Of a stretch of DNA of 64,000 nucleotides, positions 9,853 to 22,800 are shown piece after piece. The notes below the pieces were generated by a model that saw nothing but the letters and a program-made list of their open reading frames with translations, did no database searches and was not told where the DNA came from. Where the stretch lies: contig JAXMFU010000004.1 in NCBI GenBank assembly GCA_046347625.1, forward strand, positions 186,001 to 250,000, given 5' to 3'. This DNA is from CAIMUS01 sp046347625 (lineage in GTDB: Bacteria; Pseudomonadota; Gammaproteobacteria; Competibacterales; Competibacteraceae). The position numbers and the translations under genes were made by a program. Each line of letters opens with the position of its first letter. Position 1 is the first letter of the stretch.

Positions 9853-10224
9853 CTACCGCCGAGCGGCCAAGCCCGGAACCCGGGGCAAGTTCAGCTGAGC
9901 GAACACCGCGTCATAGACGACCCGATCCGGACACAGGAAAAACAGGGCATCGCCCATCGAGGCGCGCTGGAAGGCGCGCCGGACCCGGGGCCGGGCTTGG
10001 CGGAGCGATGGGATTTTCACCCGATGCACGGCGCCGGCGCACCGGTCGGCATAGTCGGTCAAGCGCCGCAACGCCCCTTCGCCAATGACGGACGGCCTCA
10101 GCTGACCGTGCTCGATGATGCCAACACCCAGGCTCACGAAATAACACTGGCCGTCCACCACCACATGGAGAACGATGAACGGATCAGGGTCAATGGGCTC
10201 GATCAGAAAACTGTGTATCTTCAT
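9853..10224 (-). CDS. Hypothetical protein, 123 residues
   Basis: A short open frame lies where the upstream part of the PKS gene should be. I do not recognise the family. The N-terminal 50 residues look protein-like, with alternating hydrophobic strands (PFIVLHVVVDGQCYFVSLG), while the C-terminal half is Arg/Ala rich. No ribosome binding site is clear ahead of the ATG. It may be part of the unrelated DNA joined to the truncated PKS gene, or a chance frame in GC-rich sequence. Confidence 0.35.
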   Translation of the reverse strand: MKIHSFLIEPIDPDPFIVLHVVVDGQCYFVSLGVGIIEHGQLRPSVIGEGALRRLTDYADRCAGAVHRVKIPSLRQARPRVRRAFQRASMGDALFFLCPDRVVYDAVFAQLNLPRVPGLAARR

Positions 10225-10836
10225 CGGCGGAAGGGGCGGGGAGCGGGGGTTACCGACGTCTCTGACTTAGCGTGTCCGATGGCGTTCCCTGTGCCCTGGC
10301 GCCTCATCCCGTGGCGAGTTGACGGGGTAAGTGCAAGCGGCTACAGGTAACAGCGCCTCGCTGGAGTGCTAAAACCCACCCCTCTCTATGGGAGATTCTC
10401 GCCGATCAGTACGGCGAGCTAACACCGTCGGCTTGACAGCGCCCTCTCCGCCGGTGACGGCCACGGGTCGTCAACCGCAAAAAAACGATAGGGGGTCTCA
10501 TGCGACCGAGCAACCTGTAGAACCTCCGATTTCTACACGTTGTCAGTATTCATACAGCCGGCGATGATGCTGATAGACGGCGGTGGCCTTGATAGCCATG
10601 GGGCTGTCCAGAAAAATCAGCCAGTATTCCAAGCCCCATGCCTGGAAGCAGTGTTTGAATTTGAGCCGTCAAACCGATCAACGCTCTAGACTCGGAAACC
10701 GGTGAACTCCGGTCAGAGCATTGGAATTCGCCAACAGCGTTACGCCCACTGGAAGGTCACATTGCAACCACGATATCTTGATACTGGCACCTCGATTCTC
10801 CAAAAATTCCAACTCGGCAATTCATGGCGATTGGCA
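10225..10836. other. Gene-poor junction with a small minus-strand gene remnant
   Basis: About 600 bases lie between the unrecognised ORF and the stop of the giant surface gene. On the minus strand around 10543-10670 there is a frame reading FKHCFQAWGLEYWLIFLD and ending in TGA. It looks like the C-terminus of a real protein, but an in-frame stop lies just upstream, so it is a remnant; I do not recognise the family. An inverted repeat (TGTAGAA, 8-base loop, TTCTACA) sits at 10516-10537. No promoter or complete gene is visible. Confidence 0.4.
10516..10537. repeat. Inverted repeat TGTAGAA/TTCTACA
   Basis: Two 7-base arms flank an 8-base loop. The flanking 11 bases ACGTGTAGAAA (minus strand) also occur at 40922-40932, where a similar but longer palindrome is found. 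This may be a short dispersed repeat or the end of a degraded element. Confidence 0.4.
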
Positions 10837-13800
10837 TCAGGGAAGGGTCACGAAGTTGACGATATCCTCCTTTTCATCCTGATTGATCCCTTGCAGCGCG
10901 CTGCCCTCCAGCCGGTAAAGCTGGTCGGCCTTGGTTACAGCCGCCGCGCGATTTGCACTTTGGGCGGCGAAATGCAGCAGGATCACGCGTTTGTTGGCCG
11001 GGATAGTCAGCGTGAAGCTGTAGCGGAGCCACCCCCCGTAGTAGTTACAGGGCGAGCAGGCGCTGGAAGGCGTTATTTTAGCGTTCTGGCCGCCGAACAC
11101 GTGCAGCATGGTCGGCGAACCGGTCCCATCGGCGTCGTCGGTGATGATGTAGCGGTCATTCAGATCAAATGTCCGGTCACCGCTCGAGGTCTGCACGATC
11201 TCGGTGGCGCCGGCGCTTCCCAGATCGTTGCGAAGTTCGACCTGGATGGTCGCATCGCTGTCGCTGAGGTTTTCGAAGCTATCGAGGAAGCGGATGAAGG
11301 CATCGTTCGGCGGTACGAAGACCTTGCGGCTGACATAAATATTGCCTACCGACCAAACTGGTCCGATGATCAACCCAGGCTCACTGGCGTCGGCGAACCC
11401 GAGCAACCAACGTTTATGGAAGGGGTAAATATACCTGCCGGTGCTCAGATCGAGCCCACCGTCGCTATGGTACGCCAGGTTTTCTCCTCCGATGGTTCCG
11501 TTATTTTCGATTCGCCAATGGAATCCGCCGCCATCCGTGTAGTCGGCGGGAAGATTGACGAAGGTCGGCAACCGCACGTCGACGGTCAGCGTCTGATCGG
11601 GGGTGACGGTAACGGTTCGTTGAAAGTATTTACCGGTCTCGGGATCTTTCACCTCCAGCAGATAGCGGCCCCCATACAGGTTGGTGAAAGTATAGTGGCC
11701 CGACTCGTTAGTGCTGGTTGAGCTGGTAAAGTTATACCACCCTGACAACTCGACGCGAGTGTTGACGACCGCCTGTCCACTGGCGGTAACCACCTGCCCG
11801 CTGACGGCGCCGATCGGCAAATAGACATCCAGCGTCGTTGTCTGGCCCGCGGTGATATCCACCGGCGCCGGACGAATTTCGATATCTCCTTGGGGACGTT
11901 GTTTCCGCCCGGACAGTGTGTAATGCCCCTCCGGCACGATGATGAAACGGTAGGCGCCATCGGTATGGTTCTTGGCCTGGTCGATAAAGCCAGTTCCTCC
12001 GCCGCTGGGATAAATCCCCAAATAGACGTCGGCGACCGCGATCCCGGACGCATACCGAACCACGCCCTGCAGGATGCCGGCGTTGCTGAATATCACGTTC
12101 TGCTCCACCTGCGTCTGGCCGGGCGGGAACGCGCCGGCGACCGGGGGTGAGGACGCATAACGCGGGTACCAGGTTTCATAGCGAGCCTTCAGGGTGTAGC
12201 TGTCTACGGGAATTATCGGCCGGTTGCTGTAGCCGACGGGGTCGTACTTGAGATCGAAGTAACCCGTAGAATTAGGTAATAAGACAGAGTAAGTTCTACC
12301 GAAGAAAATGTTATCGCTCTTGAAGTCCACATATATTCTCATGTCCTTGCAGAGCGTCGCTCCATCGCCGGCCAGAACTTTTCCGCTGATTTCGCCACCC
12401 AATCGTGGCAAGGGAGACAGAGCGCTGCCGCCATCCTCGGGAATGACGAAATTCCCCACCTGAGCGATCTCGGTCGGACTCAGCCCGGACAGCGCTTCCG
12501 GCGGCAACTGCGCCAGCCGTTCCGCCGAAGCCTGCGCCGCCGCGCGGCTGATTTGCAGGACGACGAAGTGCATCAGCGCGATTGATTTTCCTGGGGGCAC
12601 GGTAACGGTCTGCCAACCGATCGTCATGCTGGCCGGCGCCGAAATGCTGGTCGGGATAGACAAATCGAGTTGGTCCGGGAGTAACGACGTAGCTGTCCCT
12701 GCCCAGATCAAGGCCGACGCGGCCATAGCTGACCCGGATTGGAATGGGTCAACATTGTATTTGTCATCGAAGGTGGCCCATAGATCCCTGTTCACCGTGA
12801 GTTGATCATCGCCGTCGGATGAAGTCACTACAGCAAAATTATCAACCCCCCAAAGAGAGTAGCGGTTGACGATCCGGACGCCCACGGTCACCGGCTCGTC
12901 GCCGGGGTTGGTGAGCACCTCGAGGTAACGGACGAAATAGCCCTCCTGGGGCACATAGACCTTGCGCGTGACATTGAGTCCGGCCAAGTCGTTCTGGCGC
13001 ACCACCAGTTCGCGACCGAAATCTTCCTGCGTCGCCACCGGGCCGCCATCGAAGGCATAGGTCTGTCCCCCGGCGACCAGCTCCAGCGCGGCTCCGCCCT
13101 TGAAGCCGCCGCCGTATTGGGGGGACCAGAAGTAGGCTTTCCCTCCGACAAGGGCGCCATCTTTCTGCACGGCGTAGTCGAAGCCGTTCCCCTCGTAAAG
13201 GGTCGTTGGCAAGGTCACTACGTTGGCGGTGAGGGCGATATCGGCGGTGACCGTCTGCCCGTGCATGGTCACCTGGCCCGTGCTCTCGCCGTAGAGCTGT
13301 TTGGCGACATCGCCCGTGCTGACTGTGAACGCCCCGGCCGGCACATTCTCGATGAGGTAATAACCCGCCGCATCGGTCCTTCCCGACAGCGTCCTGGCGA
13401 AGTCCGGATGCTGACTTTGCAAGGTGACCGCGAGGCTCGACGCATCATAACCCGTCGGCGCCGTCGCCTGCCCCGTGACCACGCCTAGACCGACCAAGGT
13501 GAGATTCTGGGTCAGCGTCTGATTCGGCTGCGTCAGCTTCAGAGCGGTCGCCTTGGCCCGTTTCAGTCCCTGATAGTACCCGTCGAGTTCATAGTCCAGC
13601 AGGGGCAGGGCGGTAAAGTGGAATAGGCCGTCCTCGCCGGTGACGGCGGTCCGGATGACCTTTCCTGACGGCATTCTGAGGTAGAGTTGAACCCCTTTCA
13701 GCGGCATTCCTTCAGGGTCGAAGACCGTCCCCGTCAGGGTTCCGGTCGGCGCCAGCGCCAGCGTCAGGCTCATCTCGGCGGTGGCCAGCACAGCGCTGCC

Positions 13801-16800
13801 GGTCGCACCCAGGTCGCCGGTATGCGCGGTCACGGTGAACGGTCCCTCGTTGACCCGCTCGATGGTCGCCTGGCCTTGCGCATCGGTTTTCGCGGCGAGC
13901 GGGGGTCCGAAAGCCGCGTCCACGAAGACATCGGTCAGCTCGAGCAAGGCGCCGGGCGCCGGTTGGCCATTGGCGTCGTTGACCTGAACGATCACGGTTC
14001 CCTGGCCGAGCAACGGAATGTTCAGCGGTTTGGTTGCGCCATGCTGGTCGAGATTGATTTCGGTTTTGCGCAGCCCCCGGCCGGCCCGGTCCTGGACCTG
14101 CACGCCCTGCTTACCGAGCGGCAGCAGTTCCAGCCGGTAGAAGCCGTCGGCATTCGTCGTGGTGATTACCGGGCCGACCTGGACCAGGGCGTCGGCCACC
14201 GTGGTGACGCCGTCAGCCCGGTAGACCGTTCCTTCGATAGCGCCCCATTTCCCCAGTTTGAGGGTCAGTTCCAGGGTCTGCTCGTTCTTGACCAGCTTGC
14301 CGCCGGCGCTGGCGCCGAGCTGGGTGTTCTGGTCCTTGGCGCTGACGCCGATCTGGCCGACGAAGACGTTATCGAAGCGGAACCGCCCATCCGCCGTCAC
14401 CGGCTGCTCGCGCCGATCCGTATCGAACAGCGAGGTCGCAGTGAGCCAGATCTTCGCATTAGTCACGGCTTGACCCTGGGCATCGACCACCGTACCGGTG
14501 ACGCTGCCGCGGCCAAGATAGGACACCACCGTCTGCACGGTGTCGCCACCCTTGTCCAGGCGCACCGCCGTGCGGCCACGATTGCCGGCGCCATCCGCCG
14601 TTTCCAGCTCGTAAACGCCGAGCGGCACGGCAAGGAATTTGAAATGGCCCGCCGCATCCTGAGTCCAGGCGGTTTGCAGGGGCATGTCGGAGCCGCCGTG
14701 GTTCGGCTTGAACAGATCGACCTGGACGCCGGCGCCGACCGTCTTGAGATCCCGCCCCAAGGCGACGCCGCTGATGGAACCGGTGGGTTGCAGCGTCAGC
14801 TTGAGATTGCGCAGATAACCGTTGCTCCAGTTCAGCGTTCCGGAGGTATAGGCGCTGAGCTTGCTGTCGGGATCGTAGGCCTGAACCGTCACTTGCATCT
14901 CTTGCACTTCTTTCACCAGGAACTGACCTTGGGCATCGGTTTTAACCGTCTTACCGTTGATATTGAGTTGGACGCCCGACACCGACGTCCCCGCTTCATT
15001 CAGTACCACGCCGCTCACCACGCCGCCGTCTACGCTCGCCTTCATGCTGGTCTGCGTCATGCCGGCGATCGCCGCGTCGATAGTCGCCAAACCACCGCTC
15101 CACCCTTCGACCTCGAAGGCGCCGTCTTGCATCCCGGCCGGGATCACGAGCGACAACGGGGTGACCTTGGCTATATCCGGGTTCTCGCTCGACAAGGTGA
15201 TGGTGACGCCACCCGCCGGGGCGGGGGCGGACAGATGGGCCTGGACTGACTCCGTGTCGCCGGCGAGCAGACTGACCGATTCCGGCAGGCTCAGCTTGAG
15301 CTGGGCTCCCACCATGAGTTTGAGTGGGAACGGCGGGCTGCTGTTATCGGAGGTATCCAGAGCACTGGCTTGCAAAGTAAAGGGGGCGCCCACCGTGGCG
15401 TTGGCCGGAACCGGCACCTGGAATATCGTCTGGGCGCTGTTGGAGGGCGGTGTGATCTGCTTCTGGTCCGCATAGGCGAAATCGCCACAGGTCAGATCGA
15501 GGCGGTTAATCGCCAGATCGTCGGTGGCGCTGACCGTGACAGTGAGGGTCTGACCCGGCGCGGGTTGGGTGAAATCGGCGGACACCGAAGCGATTCTCGG
15601 CGCTATCGTATCGGCCACCGCCAGGAGAATTTTCTCTTTGCCGGGGTTGCCGGCCTGGTCCACCGCCTTCGCTTGCAGCTCCACGGTGTCCAGCGCGCTC
15701 GCCGTTGTGGGCACCACGAATTGAAACGCCGTTGCGGCCTCGGTGGTGGCCGGCGTAACGGCACGGGTTTCGCTGAAGCTGATCGCCCCGCTGACCTGCA
15801 AGACCAGGCTGGCAATGCCGCCCGCATCGTGGCCGGATACCACGACGGTCAGCTTCTGTCCAGGCTTGACGTGGTCGCCGCTGCTGTACCCGGGGACCGT
15901 CACGGTCGGGGGCGTGGTGTCGACCACGGTCAACACGACTGGAACCGCCTTGCCCTCCTGTCCTCGATTGTCCGTTGCACTGGCATTGAGGGTGATGGTC
16001 GACGCGGGAATCGCTTCAACCGGCACATGGAAGCTGTACTCTTTCGTCGCCGTGATCTTCCCATCCGGGAGCGGCGTGCGCTGGGCGGCCGGTGGTTGCC
16101 CGCCGAGCGCCTGGAAGGCGATAGCGCTCAGGGCGATGTCATCCGTCGCCTGCACGCTCAACTTGACCAATTGGTGGGTGGCGACGCTCGCCCCCGGCGC
16201 CGGCGTCAGGATCGCCACGGTCGGCGGGGCATCGGCCACGATGGTGAACTGACCCTGTTGGGGCGGACCGCGGTTGCCCGCTACATCGGTAGCCACCGCC
16301 GCCACGTGCAGGATGGCGCCCGCCTGCCCGTAGTCGGGCGTCGCCTCGAAGGCGAATTCGAAGGGCGGCTGACGGTCGGTTCCGAGCAATTGATCGTTGA
16401 CATAGAAATCGACGAAGGCGATGTCATATCCCGCCGCCACGGTGGCGGTGACCTTGGCCTGACCGCCCTCGGTCACTTTGCCCTCGCCCGACAGGACCAG
16501 GTTCTGCACGGTGGGTGGCGTATGGTCGGTGGTCTTGAAATTGTAGTTCTCCTGCGGCGAGTGGTTGCCGGACAGGTCGCTCGCCGCCGCCAGCGCAACC
16601 TGGTAGGTCGTGTTCGCCACCAGGGGCGCGCGCGGTGTGAAGACCGCTACGGTATTCCCCAAAATCCAGTCCAGCCGGCCTTGCACCGGTCCCTGCGCGC
16701 TGGTCAGGCTGACCGCTGGGCCGGTGAATGCGGCCAGGTCTATCGGTTCCGAATACTGGATGCGCAGTACACTGTCTTCGGCGATGCCCGTGCTTCCCGG

Positions 16801-19800
16801 GCCGGGACTCACGCTGACGCGGGTGGGTGGGGTGAGGTCCACCGTGGTAAAAGCAGAGATGAAGTCGCCGGTCATGCCGTGTCCCACCCGATCCTCGACG
16901 CCGCCGGGGTATTCGTCGGGCGACAGTTGCTGGTCGTCGTTGCTGTCGTACTGTTCGAAGTTGCGCGACAGGGTGTAATAGCGCAGCGCTTCCTCGCCGC
17001 TGATGAAACCGTTGCCGTCTTTGTCCAGGGCGCGGAACGGCGGCCCGCCGCTGACCCGGAGGGTATAGCGCACGCCATCCTGCAATGGATTCCGCAGCTG
17101 GAATGTCGCCGAGGTATCGCCGGTTCCCATGATCGGCTTGCCGTCGATCTTCCAGCCTTTATCATCGACGAGTTGGACCGTGTTCTGGTTGACGGTGGCC
17201 GGCGCGACCGGCTCGGAAAAGCCGATCTGGATGGGCGAATCGAGCGGCGCCTTGCCCGCGCCCGCCGGCGGTTGCGTGGCGCTGACGCCGGGCAGGGTCT
17301 GGTCGAGGATGATGTCCTTCAGGTCCTTGTCCGCGATAAGCTGAAACTCGGCCGTAGCCCGGCCGACGCCGAGCGGATCCTGCAGGGTCAGCCGGTAAGG
17401 GGCGGGCAGGGCGGCGAAAGCGAAGTGTCCGTTCGCATCGCTCTCGGCATAGAACACTGTTCTGATAGGGGTATCAGTCCGCGCCAGTTCGACAATGACC
17501 CCTGGAACCGGACGCCCGTCGCCTTGAACCGCTCTGCCTTCGAGGCGAGCGCTCGGGCCCAGTCGAACGACCAGGTCGCTGATGGCCTGGCCCGGATGCA
17601 GAATGTCGCTGACCATGCCCTTCAGACCGAAGGGCGAGATATCCTCGGCCTGGAGGGTAAAGCGTCCAGCCGGAACCTTGAGAAACTGAAAGTGCCCGTC
17701 GGCATCGGCATACTGGGTATAGCCCTGGAGGGTGATCTTGGCGCCGCCCGCTGTCGTGCCGTCGGCCCGAAGTACGACGCCGGCGATAGAACCCAAGCCG
17801 GGCAGGCTCAGGGTGATATATTCCGTCCGGCCGGCAAAGCTCAGCACGGCCATGCCCCTGGCGACCTCGGCGCTGCCCTGGGCCTTGATTGTGATGCCGT
17901 AGCGGCCCAAGGGAAGGTCGGGGAAGACGAAGTCGCCGTTCTCGCCGGTGGGGGTGGCGCCCTGGTTAGCGCAGCCGAAGGGGACGAAGAGACAGATCTC
18001 GACCGGGACAGCGGCCGCCGGGTTACCGTCCGGTCGATAGACCCAGCCCGCCAGGGTTCCCCGCGGCGACTTGGCGACCTCGACCCGCAGCGGCAGATCG
18101 ACTACCTGGCCCTCCGAACTGACGCGGGTCTCCAGACGGCCGGAGCCGAGCGGCTGCTTTTCCGTCCGCAGTTTGAAACGTCCCACCGACACGGCGGGGA
18201 ATTCGAAACTGCCGTCGATCCCACTGGTGGCCTTCCAGATCGTGTGGATCACATGATGGGTAAGAGGATCGGTGCGCCCGCCGGGATCGGGTTGATCGAG
18301 TTCGAGCGGCCAACCCGCCAGGGGCGTCAGGTCCTCCAACGACAGGAGTTTGCCTTTGACGAAGCCCATGCCGGTCTGGGTGATGTTGAGCAAGACCTCC
18401 TGGCCGGCCGTGTCGATGGCGCCCTGGCCGTAGCCGCGCCGGCCGGTGGCGGCTTCGAACGCATCGACGCGGAAGGCACCGAGCGGGATGGTGTCCACCT
18501 GATAGTGGCCCTGCTCATCGGTGACGGCGTAGGCCAGCGAGCCCTGGGCATTGGCTACGGCGACTTCGGCGTTGGGCGCCGGCGTCTGACCGTCGGGCCG
18601 GAAGATCACGCCGGAGACAGCGCCGGCGGCGTTGTAGAGGTAAACCTTGACGGTGACCGTCTGGCCATCCTGAGCGAGCCGCGCCCAGGCGCGACCGGCG
18701 AAGCCGTGGTCTAAATCCTGCGCCAGCACGGTGATTTCACCCTCGGGCAGGGCGTCGCCGCCGCCGAAGGTGATGAGACCCTGCTCGTTGGCCGTCCCGC
18801 TCCTTTCCATCCCGAAGGAGCCGTCATCGCGCAGCTCCTCCGTGCCGGGTATCACCAGGCGATGTCGCACCTTGATTTTAGGGCTTTGCACCGACGTTTT
18901 GCCGTCGCTGCCATAGACTTCGATCCGGACCTCGCTCATGCCGAGCAGCCGGATCGGCATCTCGGCGGTCTGACCGGCCTGCACCGCGGCCCGCACGAAG
19001 CCGTAGCGCTGTACGTGATCCGGCGCGGCGGCGGCGGCCAGTTCGGCCTTCAGCTCGAACTTGCCGGGGTGGACCAGCGGCAGCTCGTAGTGGCCGTTCT
19101 CGTCGGTGACGACCGTTTCCTCCTGGATGCCCTCGGGAACTTCGCGGCAGATAAGACCGACGCAGACAATCTTATAGCCACGGAGCGTGACCTTGACGCC
19201 GGGACCCGCCGGGGTGACGCCGTCGGGCCGATAGACCGTGCCCACCACATGGCCGTTCGGCTCCAGCTTGAGCGTCTTCTCGACGACCGCGCCATCATAG
19301 GGCATGGTCAGCGTGGCTACGACCGGATGGGGACTGAACGGACCGACCGCCGCCAGCGAGGCCGGCCCCACGAACACGCCGTCGAAATTGAAATGGCCGG
19401 TGCTGAGATCGGTGTCGACGATCGTCAGGTTGGCGGTGTAGGTGAAACCGAGCCCGATCGGGCCGGCGGTCACCACCCGGGGCGCCGACAGGGCCACCCG
19501 GCCCTGGAGCGGCGTCTGGCCGTCGTCATCGTAAAGCACGCCGGTAATCCGGCCCTTGCCGCGGAACACGACATCGGCCTTCGCCGTTTGCCCATTGACC
19601 ACCAGCGCCACCGGCGTCGTGTTGCCGTCGGAGAAATCGGGCAGGAAGGCGGACAGGGTATAGTCCTGGCCCAGCGGCGCTTTATCGATTTGGTAACGAC
19701 CGTCACTGTCGGTCGTCGCCGTTCCCCCCAGCTCGACCTGGGGCTCGCCGCTGATCTCGTCCCCGACCCAAATCTTATGCCACAGATACACGTCGAGTCC

Positions 19801-22800
19801 CGCCACGGGCGTCTTGTCGGCTTGGCGGACTGTCCCCTTGACCTTGCCCGTTCCGTTCAGCACGATCGTGGCGCCCACCACGTCGCCCGCCGCCCGGATG
19901 TCCACTTCGGTCGAGCCCATCGCGCCCAGCGCCTCCGAGACCGCGATCAACCGGCGTTTCCGCATGACGTCCACCGGCACATCTTCCAACAGGAATTCGC
20001 CCTTGGCATTGGTTTTGCTCAGGCTGAAACCACCGCCGACCTCGGCGCCCGCCACCCGCTGGCCGGATGCATCCAGCACGACGCCGTGCACGACGCCGAC
20101 GCCGCCGGCGAGCCGGACGTTGGCCTGGGCCTGGCCGTCGGGCGGCAGTTGCACCAGGAGTTTCGCTTCCTGCAGCCGGGACTGATCGTAGGTATAGACC
20201 TTCAGTTGGCCGGCCGGCAGCCGGCTGAAGGCGAAGGCGCCGGCGGCATCGGTGGCGCCGGCCGCCACGGCGCAATAGCTTTCCGCATCGGGGCGGTCGC
20301 AGATGACGTCCTTTTGGCTGTTGCTAAGGTAATAGACGATTACCGGCAGGTTGGCCACCGGCGCCGAACCGTCTCCCTCCAGCACATGACCGCTGAGGTC
20401 ACCGTACGTGGCGATACTATTGCGAGTGGCTTCCGTCAGCAGCGTCAGATCATACTCCACCGTCTTGCCCGCTTGCGGGAGGAACACGCTCGCGGTGCGC
20501 TGTGACTGGGTCGCCGGGTGGACCGCCTCGATCACCACGCCGCCCACCGGGACGCCGTCGATGGCATAGTATCCGGCGGCGTCGGTCTTCGCCCCATAGA
20601 GGCTGTAGTCGGTCAGGCTGGTGACCTTGATCTCGGCGTCCTTGAGGGGAGTGAAGCCGTTCTCGGCATAGACATGCCCCTGCAGCAGAGTCCGTCCCAG
20701 CAACACCACATTGACCTCCAGCCGCTGGCCGTTCCGCGCGACGTTGAATATGACCGGGCGGTTTTCCCCGCTGGAGGGGGCGATCGCCAGCGTCTTCTGT
20801 ACCGCCGTCACCACGAAGTCCCAATGGTAGCGGCCATCGGCGCCGGCCGGTTTGGCGCTTATCCCTGCCCAGCCGCAACTACTCAGCCGGGTGAACAGGC
20901 GCGTGTCGGCGAAGGGTACGGGCGTACCATCGGCGTGCAGCACCCGGCCGCTGACCTCCCCGCCGGCCTGGGTATTGGTAACGGTCCGGTCGATGGTTTG
21001 GCTTCCATCTGTCATTTTATGGCCGCGTCGATCCTCCACCTTCGTCACGCTGAGGTTACGCTCGACGAGGCCTACCGGATCGCGCAGGGCAAGAAAGACG
21101 ATGCGGCCCTTGGGCTGCAGGGCCACGCTGACCACCTCGTTATCGTCCACGGCATAGTGGTCGATGCGCCCGCGCTCGAACCGGTCCTGAGCGCTGGCCG
21201 GAGTCACTTCTTCACTGAACAGGGCGGCGATGATCCGCCCGATCCGATAGCACAGGCCATGGCAACATATCGTGTCGGCCTTTGCCTGTTGCACCGCGCC
21301 GAGCACGGTGGGCGGCGGGTCTGCGATGGGCGCGCTCGCGGTGGGCGGCGCCGGGGCGCCGGCGGACGCCTCGGCGAACTCGACCTGGACCGCGTAGGGG
21401 TCGCCGGGTTCCGCCGCCACCAGCGGGGTCGCATCGCCCAGCAGTTGCTTGAAGACCACCTGACGCAGGCCGCTCGGCGAGTCGGCGGGAAGCACCAGGC
21501 TGAGGTCGAAGGGCGCCGCCGGTGTTCCCGGCGTCCGCTCCAGGCGGATCGTATAACCGGCGCCCGTGGGCGCCGCCACCAGGGCCAGTTGGCCTTGCAG
21601 CACGCCATCGTCGGCGCGGAAGTTCAACAGGTCGCTGAACGGAATCGCTTTGCCGATCTTGCCGCTGGCTTCATCGACCTCGCCCAGGCGGTTGCCGTTG
21701 CCATCGAGCAAGACCAGACGATAGGGCAGAGGAGCGCCGTTAGCGCTCAGGGCCACGGATACATGGGCCGGACGGAACGAGACCTTTTCGGCGAAGGCCC
21801 GGTGCGCTTCGTCGATCGCGCCTGTGATCCAGGACGACCGCAGTTCGGCGGCCACCGCGGCGGCGAAGGCGTCGCCGCGCTGGGAGCGCCGGCGGAGCTC
21901 GTCGAAGCCGATGAAATCCTGTTCCGCCGCCGCGCGCTTGTTCGTGTCGGGATAGCGTTCGGCCAGGCGGCCGTAGTCGCCGCCGGCGAAGTCCAGCCAG
22001 AGATGGGCGAGCGTATCGGGCAGAGGCTCATGCAATTGCTTCCTCAAGCCCGCCTCGGCGGTCTCCACCGCGCGGTCCCACACCATTTTCTTGCTGAAAC
22101 GCGTGACGTCCTTGGGCAAGGCGCCGGCCGGCGCGGTGGCCGCGGCATAGGTCTTGCCCAGCAGGGCGATGACGGTCTTGCGCAGCGCCGCCGGTAGAAA
22201 CTGGGCCTCCGGGGGCAACACTAGGGAATCCGGCGACAAGGGGATGCCCAGTTCGCCCACCGCGGTCTTGAGCAGGAAGCGCCCGGCCACTTTTTCGTCC
22301 GAGTCCAGGGTGGCGGCGTAAACGCCGCCGGTGACCAGGGATTTCAGATGGTAACTGACCGTGGCCGAATCGTTCGGGGGGATGCTGTCGATCTCCTGGT
22401 GGCCCGTCCCGACCAGAACGGCCCCGCTGATGTGTTGGGGATAGAGATCGAGGCTGACGACATTGGCCGGCGATTCCGAGGTGTTGGTGACCGTGATATC
22501 GAGGTTGTAATCCTCGCCTTCATTGACGACGTCCGGGTGAGTGAAGGTCAGGGTGAACGTGGGGTTGCGCACCAGTACCGTGCCGGCCGCCCGGCCGCGC
22601 ACGCTCACCGGTCCCACCGGCAGGCCCGTCAGAGTTCCCTCGAGCTCCAATTCCAGGTTGTGGCTGCCCTCGCGCCGCCCCTCGATCAGGAATTCGGCGC
22701 TGCCCGACTGGCCCGCCGCGATGACGGGCTGATCGTCCGCGGTGCCGAGCTTGTGGTCCGCCCCGGCCCCGACCACGTTTTGCTGGCGTGGCGACTCGCC

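Noticed and set aside
9681..10088. 135-residue plus-strand frame near the PKS breakpoint
   Set aside because: Extreme Arg/Pro composition and overlap with the PKS fragment; no family.
13687..22197. Long plus-strand frames (up to 1114 residues) across the 4320-residue gene
   Set aside because: They are antisense to a clear signal-peptide protein with domain repeats, have Arg/Gly/Asp-rich composition without motifs, and result from GC-rich codon use.
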